From assembly GCF_003614975.1 (NCBI RefSeq), contig NZ_QZWI01000003.1:434001-498000 (forward strand): a stretch of 64,000 nucleotides of DNA, in the 5' to 3' direction. Below the pieces are notes generated by a model. It did no database searches and was not told the origin of the DNA. It was given only the letters and a program-made list of their open reading frames with translations. Source of the DNA: Rahnella bruchi (lineage in GTDB: Bacteria > Pseudomonadota > Gammaproteobacteria > Enterobacterales > Enterobacteriaceae). Shown piece after piece: positions 27,201 through 38,700 of this stretch. The stretch's first letter is position 1. The number at the start of each line of letters is the position of its first letter. Both the position numbers and the translations under genes were made by a program.

Positions 27201-27725
27201 TAACGGCTCGTTGCCTTTACGGCTGGTACGCAGAACATCCAGCCCGTTACCCCAGTCTTCCAGCCAGTCAGCGCGGTAAACCTGATACTGGTCGAATAAA
27301 TCTGCCAGACGTTGCGACAACTGATGCAGCTTGCGCATATCGCCATCATCTTTTAAGAAACGAGCCAGTGGCGCAAATACCGGTTCGGCAAGCAGTTCAG
27401 GCAGCAGGCGGATCAGCCGCCAGGTCAGCAGCGGACGGTCGAACGGTGAAGATTCCGGCACCTGTTCTTTGCCGAGTACTGCGCGGTAAACCTGCCAGAA
27501 AAAGCGTGCCGGGAGCTTGATATCCAGGGCTGCCGCGATCCCGCAACCACCGTCGGCCACGTCACGTGCCAGCGCCAGTTTCAGCCACTGGTTGACACCG
27601 TTGCTCTGTACCAGAATCACTTCATTTTCCAGCGGCGACAGCGGATGCGCCGCCATCCACGAGACCAGCACGTCTCTCAGCGCTTCTGAGTGATTTCCGT
27701 GTAACACCATCAAACCTGAATTCAC
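24264..27725 (-). CDS. recC: RecC, Chi-recognition subunit of exonuclease V
   Basis: RecC holds the complex together, splits the strands and scans for Chi. It opens MNSGLMVLHGNHSEALRDVL, then ENEVILVQSNGVNQWLKLAL and KLPARFFWQVYRAVLG. Further motifs are MVPDINGYAPHIQAVFG and HVYLLGMNDGDYPRNRVPMD. It is about 1153 residues, against 1122 in E. coli, and its N-terminus looks more like Pseudomonas/betaproteobacterial RecC than E. coli or Yersinia RecC, as I recall them. No ptrA lies between it and recB. Which Chi sequence it reads is not knowable from this. Confidence 0.92.
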   Translation of the reverse strand: MNSGLMVLHGNHSEALRDVLVSWMAAHPLSPLENEVILVQSNGVNQWLKLALARDVADGGCGIAAALDIKLPARFFWQVYRAVLGKEQVPESSPFDRPLLTWRLIRLLPELLAEPVFAPLARFLKDDGDMRKLHQLSQRLADLFDQYQVYRADWLEDWGNGLDVLRTSRKGNEPLPENLLWQPQLWRALLADVPENERGTSRAALHQRFLQHAQTLPEDQRPAGLPARLVVFGISSLPQQSLELLAVLGRWTHIFMCVHNPCEHDWSDIIADKDLLRAQRKRQLRKPGMPQVIGEDELHQHAHPLLAAWGKQGRDYIGLLNEYDNHESYAAQLAPVIPRIDLFTSNGTDTLLHQLQEDILQLRPLAETIDEWPAVDIQHDDSLRFYITHSAQREVEVLHDRLLAALAADLTLRARDIIVMVPDINGYAPHIQAVFGLMERSDPRYIPFTVADQGPRQNNSLLGALESLLELPQSRFAVSDLLDLLDVPSVRQRFAIEEEQLPLLHRWIRAANVRWGLHAEQRQSLELPLSPEQNSWFFGLQRMLLGYAVGSGEAWENIEPLDEIGGLDAALIGPLSHLLNCLDDTWRQLREPAPPQVWGERLRNILSQYFAEDDGEDGFILVRLHGELETWLEACESVDLQAELPLSVVRDHWLAQFDQTGLTQPFFGGAVTFATLMPMRAIPFRHVYLLGMNDGDYPRNRVPMDFDLMGRDYRPGDRSRREDDRYLFLEALLSARERLHISWVGRSIHDNTERPPSVLVAQLRDHLAAGWKAEDGEDLLHALTVEHRLQPFNRDYFSQESTLFSYAHEWRAGLEAETVAMVAQPLQPVEQEGALTLRQLSDFLSDPVRSFFRQRLNIYFELEDPGSEDQEPFDINALENWRLQDELIRAQKWALETGVSRQDVLRQQLERIERRGELAPGEFAAVLSEDLAEPMDTLFASYQQVLDNWPQPLANEALESETGGVMFSDWLSELRANPAGDRARVVLESIGIMTKERSYRFDRLLPYWVAHIAGHLDGKPLHTVIVSKNGTAELPSLDIELARNLWETLIETWKAGQVRPLPLAVKTAFVWLKKDGTERSAPDSDAWFAARDSYENHDPANMKFGERDSNAYLARAWPDFAALWSDGEFARLADTLLVPLKNHLSRSKKGAKE

Positions 27726-28067
27726 GCCCGCATCCCTTGTTATCGCCTGTCAGGGTTCAGATTTTGCGTGGATTTGGAAAGGATTGAAAGGAAAAGAGAC
27801 CGGCATTGCGGGAAGCGCCATCCTGCGCGGGAGGTAAACAGAGTTAATAATCACCTGATAATATCATTTGATAATTAACTACTTTTAAGTAAACACATTT
27901 TACAACGCTCAATCATCTGAAACTTTCTCTTTCTTATAAATAAAAATCTGATTTTTAAAATATTCAGAAATGAGATTTTGTGTAATGAAACGTAAACTGA
28001 TATAAAGACGTCGGTCGTGATTTGTCCCATAAAAAATATAAATAGTTCGTAAATAAGGATATTTACA
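27726..28067. other. AT-rich divergent region between recC and cdiB
   Basis: About 340 bases, clearly more AT-rich than both neighbours, holding the divergent promoters of recCBD and of the CDI operon. No gene is supported: a minus-strand frame here overlaps cdiB and has no recognisable product. The composition change marks the edge of the CDI island. Confidence 0.5.
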
Positions 28068-29726
28068 GTGAATATTAAAGCCGCCTGCTGGGGTATTTTT
28101 CTTGCAGTACTTCCGGCTCATGCCGCAGTGCTCAGTCCGGCAGACAGGGACAATGTCGAACAACAACAAAGAGATCGCCTGCAACAACAACAAATGCAAC
28201 GTGATGAGCTGGATAGAAGCCAGACGCTCTCTTTACCCTCCCCCGCGCCAGCCCGGTCGGACGAACAGCCTTGCTTTACCATTTCCACCATCAATATTAC
28301 TCAAGCTACACATTTAGCTTCCAGTTATCAGGAAAGGTTAACGAAACCTTTAATTGGAAAGTGTTTAGGCATTAAGAGTATTACTCAACTTGTGCAGGAA
28401 ATATCTGATGCGTATATCGAACGCGGGTATATCACCAGCCGTGCTTTTCTTCCCGAGCAGGACCTCTCCAGGGGTGAGCTGAATATTACCGTGATGGAAG
28501 GCAAGCTTCAGGATATTCAGTTAGATAAACACAGTGATCGTATTTTGGCGATGGCGTTTCCCGGCCTGAAAGGCAAAATCCTCAATCTGCGCGATATCGA
28601 ACAGGGCATGGAACAAATTAACCGGCTTCGTCAGACGCCGGTCCAGATTGAAATCCTTCCCGCTGAACAGCCCGGCTACTCGATTGTCAATTTAACCGCC
28701 ACGCCCGAGTTTCCTGTCACCGCAGGAATAGGGTTCGATAACAGCGGGCAAAAGAGCACCGGCACTGGCCAGATGAATGCCTCGCTGACCGGCAATAATC
28801 TGCTCGGACTGGCGGATCAGTGGTTTGTCAGCGGTGCGCAAAGCAGCGATTTCTCCAACAGCCACGACGCCCACAGCGTGCAGGCTGGCGTGAGCGTGCC
28901 TTATGGCTACTGGCTGATCAATTACAGCTACAGCTACAGCGATTATCTCAGCACGGTAAATTCTCAGGGCTTCGGCTGGCGATCCACCGGAGATTCCCAA
29001 ACACATCGTCTTAATCTTTCCCGCGTATTGTTTCGCAACAGCGACATTAAAACCGGCATCTCTGTCGGTATCAGCAACAATCTGGCGCGCAACTATCTCA
29101 ACGATGCGCCTCTGGCCAGCAGCACGCGCAAACTCAGCAACGTCAGCGTTGGCATCAATCACAGCCAGAAACTGTGGGGCGGATTGTCCACGCTAAACCC
29201 GACGTTCAGTCACGGCGTACCCTGGCTGGGTGCGGAAGACGATCAGCATAAACCAGACGATGCGCCCAAAGCAGAGTTCTCCAAATGGTCACTGTCCGGC
29301 AGCTACTACAAGCCGGTCAGCCAGAAAGTCACTTTCCTTTCCAGCGTTTACGGTCAGTGGACCGGCGACCGGCTTTACGGCAGCGAACGCCTGACGATTG
29401 GCGGCGAAAGCTCAGTACGTGGCTTCAAAGAGCAATACCTGTCCGGTGACAACGGCGGTTACTGGCGCAATGAGCTTAATACCGCGCTCTTCAGCATGCC
29501 TTTGCTGGGCGCAGTCAGCGCTGTAGCAGCTATCGATGGCGGGTATCTGCATCATGACAATCACGACGTTAACGCGGCAGGCACGCTGTGGGGCGGCGCG
29601 GTGGGTCTTAGCAGCAGCGCCGGTCATGTCGCCAGCCAGTTTACCGTCGGCTGGCCCTTGCGCTATCCGGGTGATTTAGCGCCTGACCGCGTGGCGGTGT
29701 ATTACCACCTGACTGTCGTGCTGTAA
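28068..29726 (+). CDS. cdiB: CdiB, two-partner-secretion outer-membrane transporter
   Basis: TpsB/Omp85-type beta-barrel that exports CdiA across the outer membrane (ShlB/FhaC/HecB family). It starts with GTG at 28068 behind AAGGAT. A signal peptide ends near PAHAAV and is followed by a Gln-rich linker helix. Two POTRA-type domains follow (about residues 75-245, with YIERGYITSRAFLP and MEGKLQDIQL), then a barrel. The conserved GNNLLGLADQW and GGESSVRGFKEQYLSGDNGG (loop 6 VRGF) are present. The final residues VAVYYHLTVVL are a typical barrel end. cdiA starts 21 bases later. Confidence 0.94.
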   Translation: MNIKAACWGIFLAVLPAHAAVLSPADRDNVEQQQRDRLQQQQMQRDELDRSQTLSLPSPAPARSDEQPCFTISTINITQATHLASSYQERLTKPLIGKCLGIKSITQLVQEISDAYIERGYITSRAFLPEQDLSRGELNITVMEGKLQDIQLDKHSDRILAMAFPGLKGKILNLRDIEQGMEQINRLRQTPVQIEILPAEQPGYSIVNLTATPEFPVTAGIGFDNSGQKSTGTGQMNASLTGNNLLGLADQWFVSGAQSSDFSNSHDAHSVQAGVSVPYGYWLINYSYSYSDYLSTVNSQGFGWRSTGDSQTHRLNLSRVLFRNSDIKTGISVGISNNLARNYLNDAPLASSTRKLSNVSVGINHSQKLWGGLSTLNPTFSHGVPWLGAEDDQHKPDDAPKAEFSKWSLSGSYYKPVSQKVTFLSSVYGQWTGDRLYGSERLTIGGESSVRGFKEQYLSGDNGGYWRNELNTALFSMPLLGAVSAVAAIDGGYLHHDNHDVNAAGTLWGGAVGLSSSAGHVASQFTVGWPLRYPGDLAPDRVAVYYHLTVVL

Positions 29727-29747
29727 TTTCTGATAAGGATATCGAAA

Positions 29748-32700
29748 ATGGAAAAGAATACGTTACCGCCGGTGGCTTTCTGGCGTCGACTGATGAGCTA
29801 CACCCTGATGACCTTTCTCGCCCTTCAGCCGGTGATGCCTGCCGTGGCGGCAGGTGTGCAGGTGGCAAACGGCGCGACTCAGGTTAATCAGGCAGGAAAC
29901 GGTGTGCCGGTCGTCAACATCGCGACACCCAATCAGGCGGGCGTTTCCCATAACCAGTATCAGAATTTCAACGTCGGTGCCGAAGGATTAATCCTCAATA
30001 ACGGCACTGACCGGCTGACCCAAAGCCAGCTCGGCGGGCTTATCCCGAACAACCCTAATCTGAAGGCCGGGCAGGAAGCCAAAGCCATCATCAACGAAGT
30101 CACGTCGGCCAACCGCTCGCAGCTGAACGGATATATGGAAGTCGCGGGGAAAGGTGCCAGTGTGATGGTCGCTAACCCCTACGGCATCACCTGTAATGGC
30201 TGCGGATTTATCAATACGCCCAATGCCACGCTGACGACCGGAAAACCGGTGCTGGGTGCCGATGGCAAACTACAATCCCTTGAAGTCACGCAAGGCGCGA
30301 TCACCGTTGAAGGCAAAGGGCTGGATGCCAGCCAGAGTGATTATTTTTCGCTGATTTCTCGCGCAACAGAAATCAATGCCCAGCTTAATGCGCGGGATCT
30401 GACCGTCATCGCCGGAGCCAACCGTGTTGATGCCAGCGGCAAAGTGACACCCGTTGCGGGCAAAGGCGACACCCCGCGAGTCGCCATCGACACCGGCGCA
30501 CTGGGCGGCATGTACGCTAACCGCATTAAACTGGTTTCCAGCGACAAAGGCGTCGGCGTCAATCTCAGCAATATCAATGCGCGTCAGGGCGATATGCAGC
30601 TTGATGCCAATGGCAAATTGAAACTCAGTAACAGCGCAACGGCAGGCTCACTGACGGCCAGCGCGCAGGAGATTCAGCTCAGCGGCAAACATCAGGCGCA
30701 GTCTGTCGCTCTGACCAGTCAGGGCGAAATGCAACTGCAAAACGCCACAATCACCAGTAACAATAATCTTACCCTGGCCAGCAGTGGGCAGTTGCAGGCC
30801 AGTGGCAGCCAGATAACCTCAGGCCAGACCGTGAAAATGCAAAGTGCCCGGTTAACGGCGGATAACAGCACGCATATCGACGCGCAACGTGATGTGGAAC
30901 TGACCAGCAGCGGCGACCTTGCCTTAAAGGGTCAGCTGACCGCCGGTCAGGATGTTCGCCTCGCCGGTAACACGCTGAGCAATCAGGGAAATATTACGGC
31001 CAGTCGCAATGTCCTTCTTCACGCCACAACGCTCGACAATAACGGAAAAATTCAGTCTCAGGGCAACTCCGTTCTGGATCTGAGTACGCTGAACAATACC
31101 GGACAGTTGCTGTCGGGCGGCTCGCTGACGGTGAATGCACAGACGGCTGCGCTCAGCGGGATGGTCAGTGCCACAGAGGATCTGACATTTACCGGCTCGT
31201 CTCTGAGTCTGGATGCCAGCGGTCAGTTACTTGCCGGACATGATCTTGGGCTGACGTCCAGTCAGTTCGATTTGGCAGGTACCGCCAAAGGTAACCATCT
31301 GGTCACCCTTCAGGGTGATCGTTTTACCAGTTCACAAAACAGTTCGCTGACCAGCGACGGCGGGTTGTCCGTTTATCTTTCTGATGCACAAATTGACGGT
31401 CAGCTGGCCGCGCTCGGCACACTGGAACTCAGCGCCGACCGGCTGGTGACCGGCACTCAGGCGCAATTGCAGTCGCAACAGGACATGACGTTAACGCTGA
31501 AGGACTCGGGTGATTTGCAAGGGACGCTGGTCGCACAGGACAACCTGACGATTCAGGCTGCCACGCTTAATCATCACGGACAAACAGCGGCACAAAATGT
31601 CAGCCTGCGTGCGGGCAGCCTGAGTAACAGCGGCAACGTATCGGCTGAGGCTCTGCAACTGAATGCGGACTCACTCACCAACAGCGGGATCCTTCAGGGC
31701 AGCAAAGCTATGCAGCTGGACATCGCCTCGCTGAATAACCTGAACAGCGGCCAGATTGTCACCGGCGGCGCACTGGATCTGAGTCTGCCGCAACTGAATA
31801 ACGCCGGTTTGCTTCTGGCTGACCGCTTTTCCCTGACCACAGATTCACTGAATAACACAGGCACTCTCCAGGGGACTTCCCTGCTGGATATCCATGCCGC
31901 CACACTTGGCAACGCGGTTTCGGGTCGTCTGCTGAGTGGTGCAGATCTGATGCTCAGCGCAACGCAGCTGGATAATTCCGGCATCATACAGGGTGAAAGC
32001 GCACGTCTGACCGCCACAGATCTCACCAACAGCGGCAGCGTTCTGGGGCAGCAATCACTCGACGCCACGGCCAGCCATCAGTTAGATAATTCCGGCAAAC
32101 TGATGAGCCTGGGTGCGATGCAGGTCAGCACACAAACGCTTGAAAACACAGGTTCACTGCTCAGTGAAGGCAGTCTGGCGCTGAACGGCAGCCAGCTAAC
32201 CAACAGCGGCACAGTTCAGGCAACTCAGCTCGATATCCGCCAGACGCAGGTTGATAATCGCGGTGCGCTGATTGGCCTGAATACGCTGGCGATAACGCTG
32301 TTACAGGATCTGCACAACAGCCAGCAAGGCTCATTACTTTCTCAGGGCGAACTGTCGGTTTCCGCTCAATCCGTCATCAACGACGGACTCTGGCAGGGGC
32401 AAAACATTTTGCTCAGCGCCGGTCAGTTTGAAAATAACGGGGCAATTCAGAGCGCCGGTGCGCTGACGCTTATCCTCACAGAAAACTTCACCAACAGTAA
32501 AAACGGCAAACTCGTTGCCAGCGGAACAGCGGCACTCAACGCGCTCGCGCTGACCAATCAGGGGCAGTGGATCGCCAAAAACCTCACCATCTCCGGCAAC
32601 TCACTGAATAACGACGGTGAAATCTCCGGCGTGGACGGCCTGACCCTTACGCTGCAAAACACGCTGGCTCAGCAGTCCTCCGGCAAACTGCAAAGTAACG

Positions 32701-35700
32701 GCAGCACAGAGATTACCGCCAACCGCCTTGAAAACGCCGGGCAACTACAAACCCGTACGCTGAAACTCAATGCCGCCAGTCTCGATAACAGCGGCACTTT
32801 GCAGTCGCGGGAATCGATGAATCTCACCCTGATCGGCGATACACAAAACCGTGCCGGTGGTGTGATCCTCAGCGACGGCGCACTGAATCTGGACGCCGCG
32901 ACATTTAATAACGACGGCATCGCGCAAGGCACCGGCAGTGCTGTCTTTAGTTTCAGCCAAAGCGCCAGCAATCAGGGACGTTTACTTTCTGGCGGCCTGT
33001 TAAGCCTTGATGCACCGGCGTTCAGTAACACCGGCTGGCTGCAAAGCGACAGCCTGGATTTCAATGTTTCCGGCACACTGACCAACAGCGGCACGCTGAT
33101 TGCGCAGGGTCAGGCAATACTTGGCGGTAATACGCTGGTAAACAGCGGAATGGTGCAGGCAGGCGCGCTGACTCTGCATCAGGCCAGCGTGAATAACACC
33201 GGCACGTTATTTGCCGCACAAATACTCAGTCTGAATACGCAGGCGCTCACGAATGCCAGCACAGCCAAAATTTTCAGTGCAGGTGATCTCGCCCTGGACA
33301 GCCACACACTGACGCAGAACGGCCAGATTGTGGCGCTCGGTGACATCACGCTGACATTGCTGGACACATTAACCCAAAGCGGCACGCTGGCAGCGGGAAA
33401 AACATTGAGCGTCGGCACATCAGGTGACTTTGTTCAAAACGGTACGATGCAGGGTCAAAGCCTCTTACTGACCAGCGCAGGCAACTTCAGTAATCAGGGC
33501 TCCCTGACGGGCGGTAACGGTGCTTTCAATATCCGTGCAGAGAACATCACGCAAAATGCCAGCGGCAGCCTGCAATCGGGTGGTGATGTCAGCCTTGAGA
33601 GTCGCGGGGCGATCGCCAACAGCGGGTTCATCGGTGCTGCCGGTAACCTGCTTCTGAGCGCAACCGGCACGCTGACCAACAGCGCCCTGCTCTATTCTGC
33701 ACTCGACATGACACTTTTGGCTGATCGTATCAGTAACTTGCAGGGTGACATTCTGGCGGGAAACAACCTGTGGATGATGAAAGATGCCGCAGGGAATGCC
33801 AGTACTGAAACGGTCAACAGTTCAGGGACTATCGAGACCACCAACGGCGATATCTCAATTTATACCGGGCATTTACTCAATGAACGCAACGGGCTGAGTT
33901 TCTCCAATGAAGCGCATCAGTATGTTCCGGCGGGTCAGTCCTACATCGATATTTCTCTGAAAGACATTGATCCCGCGTTCCTGACCTACGATAAAGAAAC
34001 CCTCTGCGGCGGTGGCGTCAACGACCACTGTACGACCCGCTACTTTGTGGTGATCAGCCCGCAGCTTGAAGATAAAAAAGTCCTTATCAGCGATGAGAAA
34101 TGGACGGCCACCGCGGGAGGCAATGCGGCCAGGATTGCAGCAGGCCGTGATCTCACTGTTCAGGCCAACGCTCTGGACAATAATGCCAGCAACCTGCTTT
34201 CCGGTGCTGACATGACGCTTTCCGGAAACCAGTTGAATAATAATTCCGTTGAAACCGGCACCGTTTCGGCCTACCAGATTTATCATTACAACTGTACAAA
34301 AACGGCCGGTTGCCGGGAATCTGTCACGGCCTCGGAATATGCCGCTCAGCAGGCATCATCAGCCACGGTTCGTTTCGACCTGACCGGCGCTCCGGTTTAT
34401 GAAACCAGTAACGACGCGACCGCATACCGCTCGGTGATCCAGGCCGGTGGCAACCTGACCGCTAACTTTGCCAGCGATATCAGCAACACCTCAACGTCCG
34501 CCCATGCCGGTAGCATCAGCCACGAGCTTTCTGCCCCCGAACTGAATTCACTCAGTGCACCAGCTGAAATTGCCAGTGCGTCTTCGCAGGATCTGGCCAG
34601 CGGCTCAGAGGCAGACATAACCGCGCCGCAGTGGCATGACAATATTGCCGATGCCCTGCAAAAACTGAACGGCAGCACGGCACTCAGCAGTAACGATTAC
34701 CCGCTCCCCACCAGCAACAACGGCTATTTTGTGGAGAGCACGGATCCGCAAAGCCCGTATCTCATTATCACTAACCCGAAACTGGACGGACTCGGACAGC
34801 TGGATAACAGCCTGTTCAACGAAATCTATGCGATGCAGGGGATGAAAGCACCGGTCGTTCCGCGCGAAACCGGTCGTCAGTACACAGATGAATCCTCATT
34901 TATCGGTTCAGCCTATTTCCTCGATCGCCTGAATCTGCACCCTGATTACGATTACCGTTTCCTCGGCGATGCAGCATTCGATACCCGCTACGTCAGCAAC
35001 GCATTGATCAACACCACCGGCAGCCGGTACATCAACGGGTTTGGTTCCGATCTGGCACAGATGCAATATCTGATGGACAACGCGGCTTTCGCTCAGCAGT
35101 CGCTCGGTTTGTCCTTTGGCGTCGCGCTCACTGCGGCACAAGTGGCCTCACTGGATAAAAGTATTTTGTGGTGGGAAAACAGCGTGGTGAACGGCCAGAA
35201 TGTGCTGATCCCGAAACTGTATCTTTCCCCGAAAGATGTGGCACCGGTCACCGGCAGTGTGATCGCCGGGAACAATATTCAGCTGGCGGGCGGCAGTGTT
35301 ACCAACAACGGCTCGACGATGCAGGCCAGCACCGGTCTTTACGTCTCCGGTCAAAGCACCATTGATAACCTCAACGCGGGTCTGATGAAAGCCGGGGGTG
35401 ATCTCAGTCTGTTCGCACTTGGTGACATCAGCAACATCGGTTCAACCATCAGCGGACAGAGCGTTTCTCTGGTCAGCTATGACGGCAGCCTTATCAATAA
35501 GACGCTGACAGAACAGTGGAACGCTGCGGGTAAATCCGGCTTCGATACCCTCGCCCTCTCAAACACCCTGACGGGTGATATGGCCTCGATCAGCGCGGGC
35601 GATTCCCTGACGATGTATGCCGGTAAAAATATCGATATCACTGGTGCTAACCTCAGCGCTGGCAGCGATCTTGCCATGCAGGCACTGGGCGATATCAATA

Positions 35701-38700
35701 TCAGCGCCAACCAAACCAGTGAGCTTGAGCAACGCAGTTCACGCGGCAAAAACTCCCTGACCGGGAGTACAGATACGCAGGCCAGCAGCATTTCCGCCGG
35801 TGGCAATCTCGCCATGCAGGCCGGTCATGACCTGAACATCAGCGCCAGTCAGATTGCCGCAGAAGGCGATGCCACACTCAAATCCGGCAACGACATTACT
35901 CTGCAAACGCAGAAACAAAGCGCCAGCAGCAAAACCAACAACAGCGAACAGCGCCTCAGTCTGGTGGATAACACCACGCTAAACGCAGGCGGTGATTTAA
36001 CGCTGGTGGCCGGTCGTGACCTTAATTCGCAGGCCGCGAGCCTGAGTGCGGGCGACAACGCCACGTTAGCAGCAGGCCGCGATGTTAATCTCAACGCCGA
36101 AGCCATCAGCAGCTATAGCGAAACACACGGCAAGAAAAAACAGCAGGTCGATGAGCAAATCCGCCAGCAAGGCACCGGGCTAACCAGTGGCGGCGACACC
36201 CGCATTCAGGCCGGTCAGGACGTGGCCTTTAATGGCGCACAAGTCGATGCAACAGGCGATCTGGCCGTTACCGCCGGGCGCGACATCAGCCTTAACAGCG
36301 TTACCGAAAGCGATTATTCCTTCTTCGAGCAGACAAAAACTTCGGGCGGTATCTTCTCCAAAACCACCACACACACAGTGCGCGAAGATTACACGACCCA
36401 CGAGAAAGGCACGCAGCTCGGCGGCGACAATATTTCGATGATGGCCGGTCACGACCTTAACGTGAATGGTTCAGACGTGATTGCCGACCGCAATGTCAGT
36501 CTGCTGGCGGGCAATGACGTCAACGTGCTGGCGTCCACCGAAGAACAATCCGCCTACCGTCTTGATGAGAAAAAGAAAAGTGGTCTGTTCAGCGGCGGCG
36601 GACTGGGTTTCACCATCGGCACCACAGAAACCCGCCACCGCGTCAATGAAGACGGCACGACGCAAAGCCAGAGCGCAAGCTCCATTGGCAGCCTCGGCGG
36701 CGATGTTTCCCTGATGGCGGGCAACAACGTCCACGTCAGCGGCTCGGACGTTATCTCCACCGCAGATATGCTGATCAGCGGTAAAAATGTGCAGATTGAC
36801 CCCGGTCAGGACGCCCTGCACCGCAAAGAGGCTTTCGAGCAAAAAACCACCGGCCTGAACATCGCCCTTTCCGGCACCGCAGGCTCAGCAGTGAACAGTG
36901 GCTACACTGCGGCACAAAGTGCCAATGATGACAGCAGCGGCCGGATGGCAGCACTGGATGGCATTAAAGCCGGACTGAACGGCTATCAGGCGTATCAGGG
37001 TACCCAGCTCGACGGCAACAACAGCGATAACAATAGCTTTATCGGTATCTCGGCCTCAATCAGCCATCAGGAAAGCCGGTCCGAGCAGATAACCGAACAG
37101 CATGCCGCGACCGGATCTTCCGTCCTCGCGGGCGGTAACGCGACCCTGGAAGCCCGTGAGGGTGATCTCAATGTCATTGGCAGCAAAGTCAAAGCTGACG
37201 GTGACCTGAATCTGTTCGCCACCGACGATATCAATCTGCTGGCCGCGGATAACACCCAAAAAACCACCGGCAAAAACAGCAGTGCCGGTGGCGATATCGG
37301 CATCAGTTTTGGGGTCAGCAACAGCAAAGCCGGTTTCAGTATTTTCGCCGACGTCAACGCCGCCGCAGGCAAAAACCACGGCGACGGCACCACCTGGACG
37401 AATTCGGAAATCGGCGCGGGCGACAACCTGAATATCAATGCCGGTAACGATCTGAACATCCGCGGGGCACAGGTTTCCGGCGAGCAAATCACCGCCGAGA
37501 TTGGCCGTAATCTGACTGTCGAAAGCCTGCAAGACACCGAGCATTACGATTCCAAACAGCAGAGCGCCGCAGCGGGCGGGAGCTTCACCTGGGGCGGCGG
37601 CGGTGGCAGCGGTTATATCAGTCTGAGTCAGGACAAAATGAACTCCGACTATGCCAGCGTCACCGACCAGAGCGGCATATTCGCAGGCAATGGCGGCTTC
37701 GACATCAACGTCGGCAACCATACCCAGCTCAGCGGCGGCGTGATTGCTTCCGATGCCACGTCGGACAAAAACCATCTCGACACCGGCACGCTGGGCTGGA
37801 ACGACATCCGCAACAAAGCCGATTACAGCGTCGAAAGCAGCAGCGCCAGCATGAGCTCCAGCGGCAACAACACGTCGCCGTTCATGGGCAATATGGCCAA
37901 CGGCATGCTCGCCGGGCTGGATAACGACGGCAGCGCCGCCAGCACCACCGGTTCCGCCATCGCTGACGGCACCATCACCCTCCGCGATAAAGATCAACAG
38001 AAGCAGGATGTCGCAGACTTAAGCCGCGACACCGATAACGCCCACAGCGCGCTGTCGCCAATCTTCGACGCACAGAAAGAACAGCAGCGCATCGATGAGA
38101 ACAACGCCATTGCGCAGATTGGCTCGCAGGTCGCGGACATCGTGCGTACCGAAGGGAAAATTGCGGCGCAGGAAGCGGCGAAAAATCCCGACAATCTCGC
38201 CGCCGCCAAAGCCGCGCTGGAAGCCGAAGGAAAAACGCCGACCAGTGAAGACATCGCCCAACGCGCCTATGACACGGCGTTAAACAACTACGGCACCGGC
38301 AGCGATAAACAGAAAGCCGTACAGGCGATCACCGCCGCCATACAAGGCCTGACCGGCGGCGACTGGGGCTCCGCCGTGGCGGGCGCAGCCGCGCCTTACA
38401 TGGCTGAATACATCAAAACCCACACCGCCGAGGGCGCCGAACGCATCATCAGCCACGCGCTGGCCGGTGCCATCGTCGCTGAAATGCAAGGCGGTAATGC
38501 CGCTGCGGGCGCGGCAGGTGCCGGGCTTTCAGCCGCAGGCGCGAAGTACATCGCCGCAGCATTCTATCCCGGCAGAGACATTAAAGATCTGAGCGAAGAA
38601 GAGAAGCAAGGCGTGGTCGCACTGGCAACGCTGGCTTCCGGCATCGCCGGCGGCGTTGTCGGAGGAGATGTAAGCTCGGGGATTGATGGGGCTAAGGGTG

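Noticed and set aside
27909..28199. Minus-strand frame covering the cdiB promoter and start
   Set aside because: Overlaps the well-supported cdiB signal peptide and shows no family features.
37056..37997. Long minus-strand frame (313 codons) opposite cdiA
   Set aside because: A shadow of the repetitive cdiA coding sequence: low-complexity Val/Ala/Gly composition, no ribosome site or motif.
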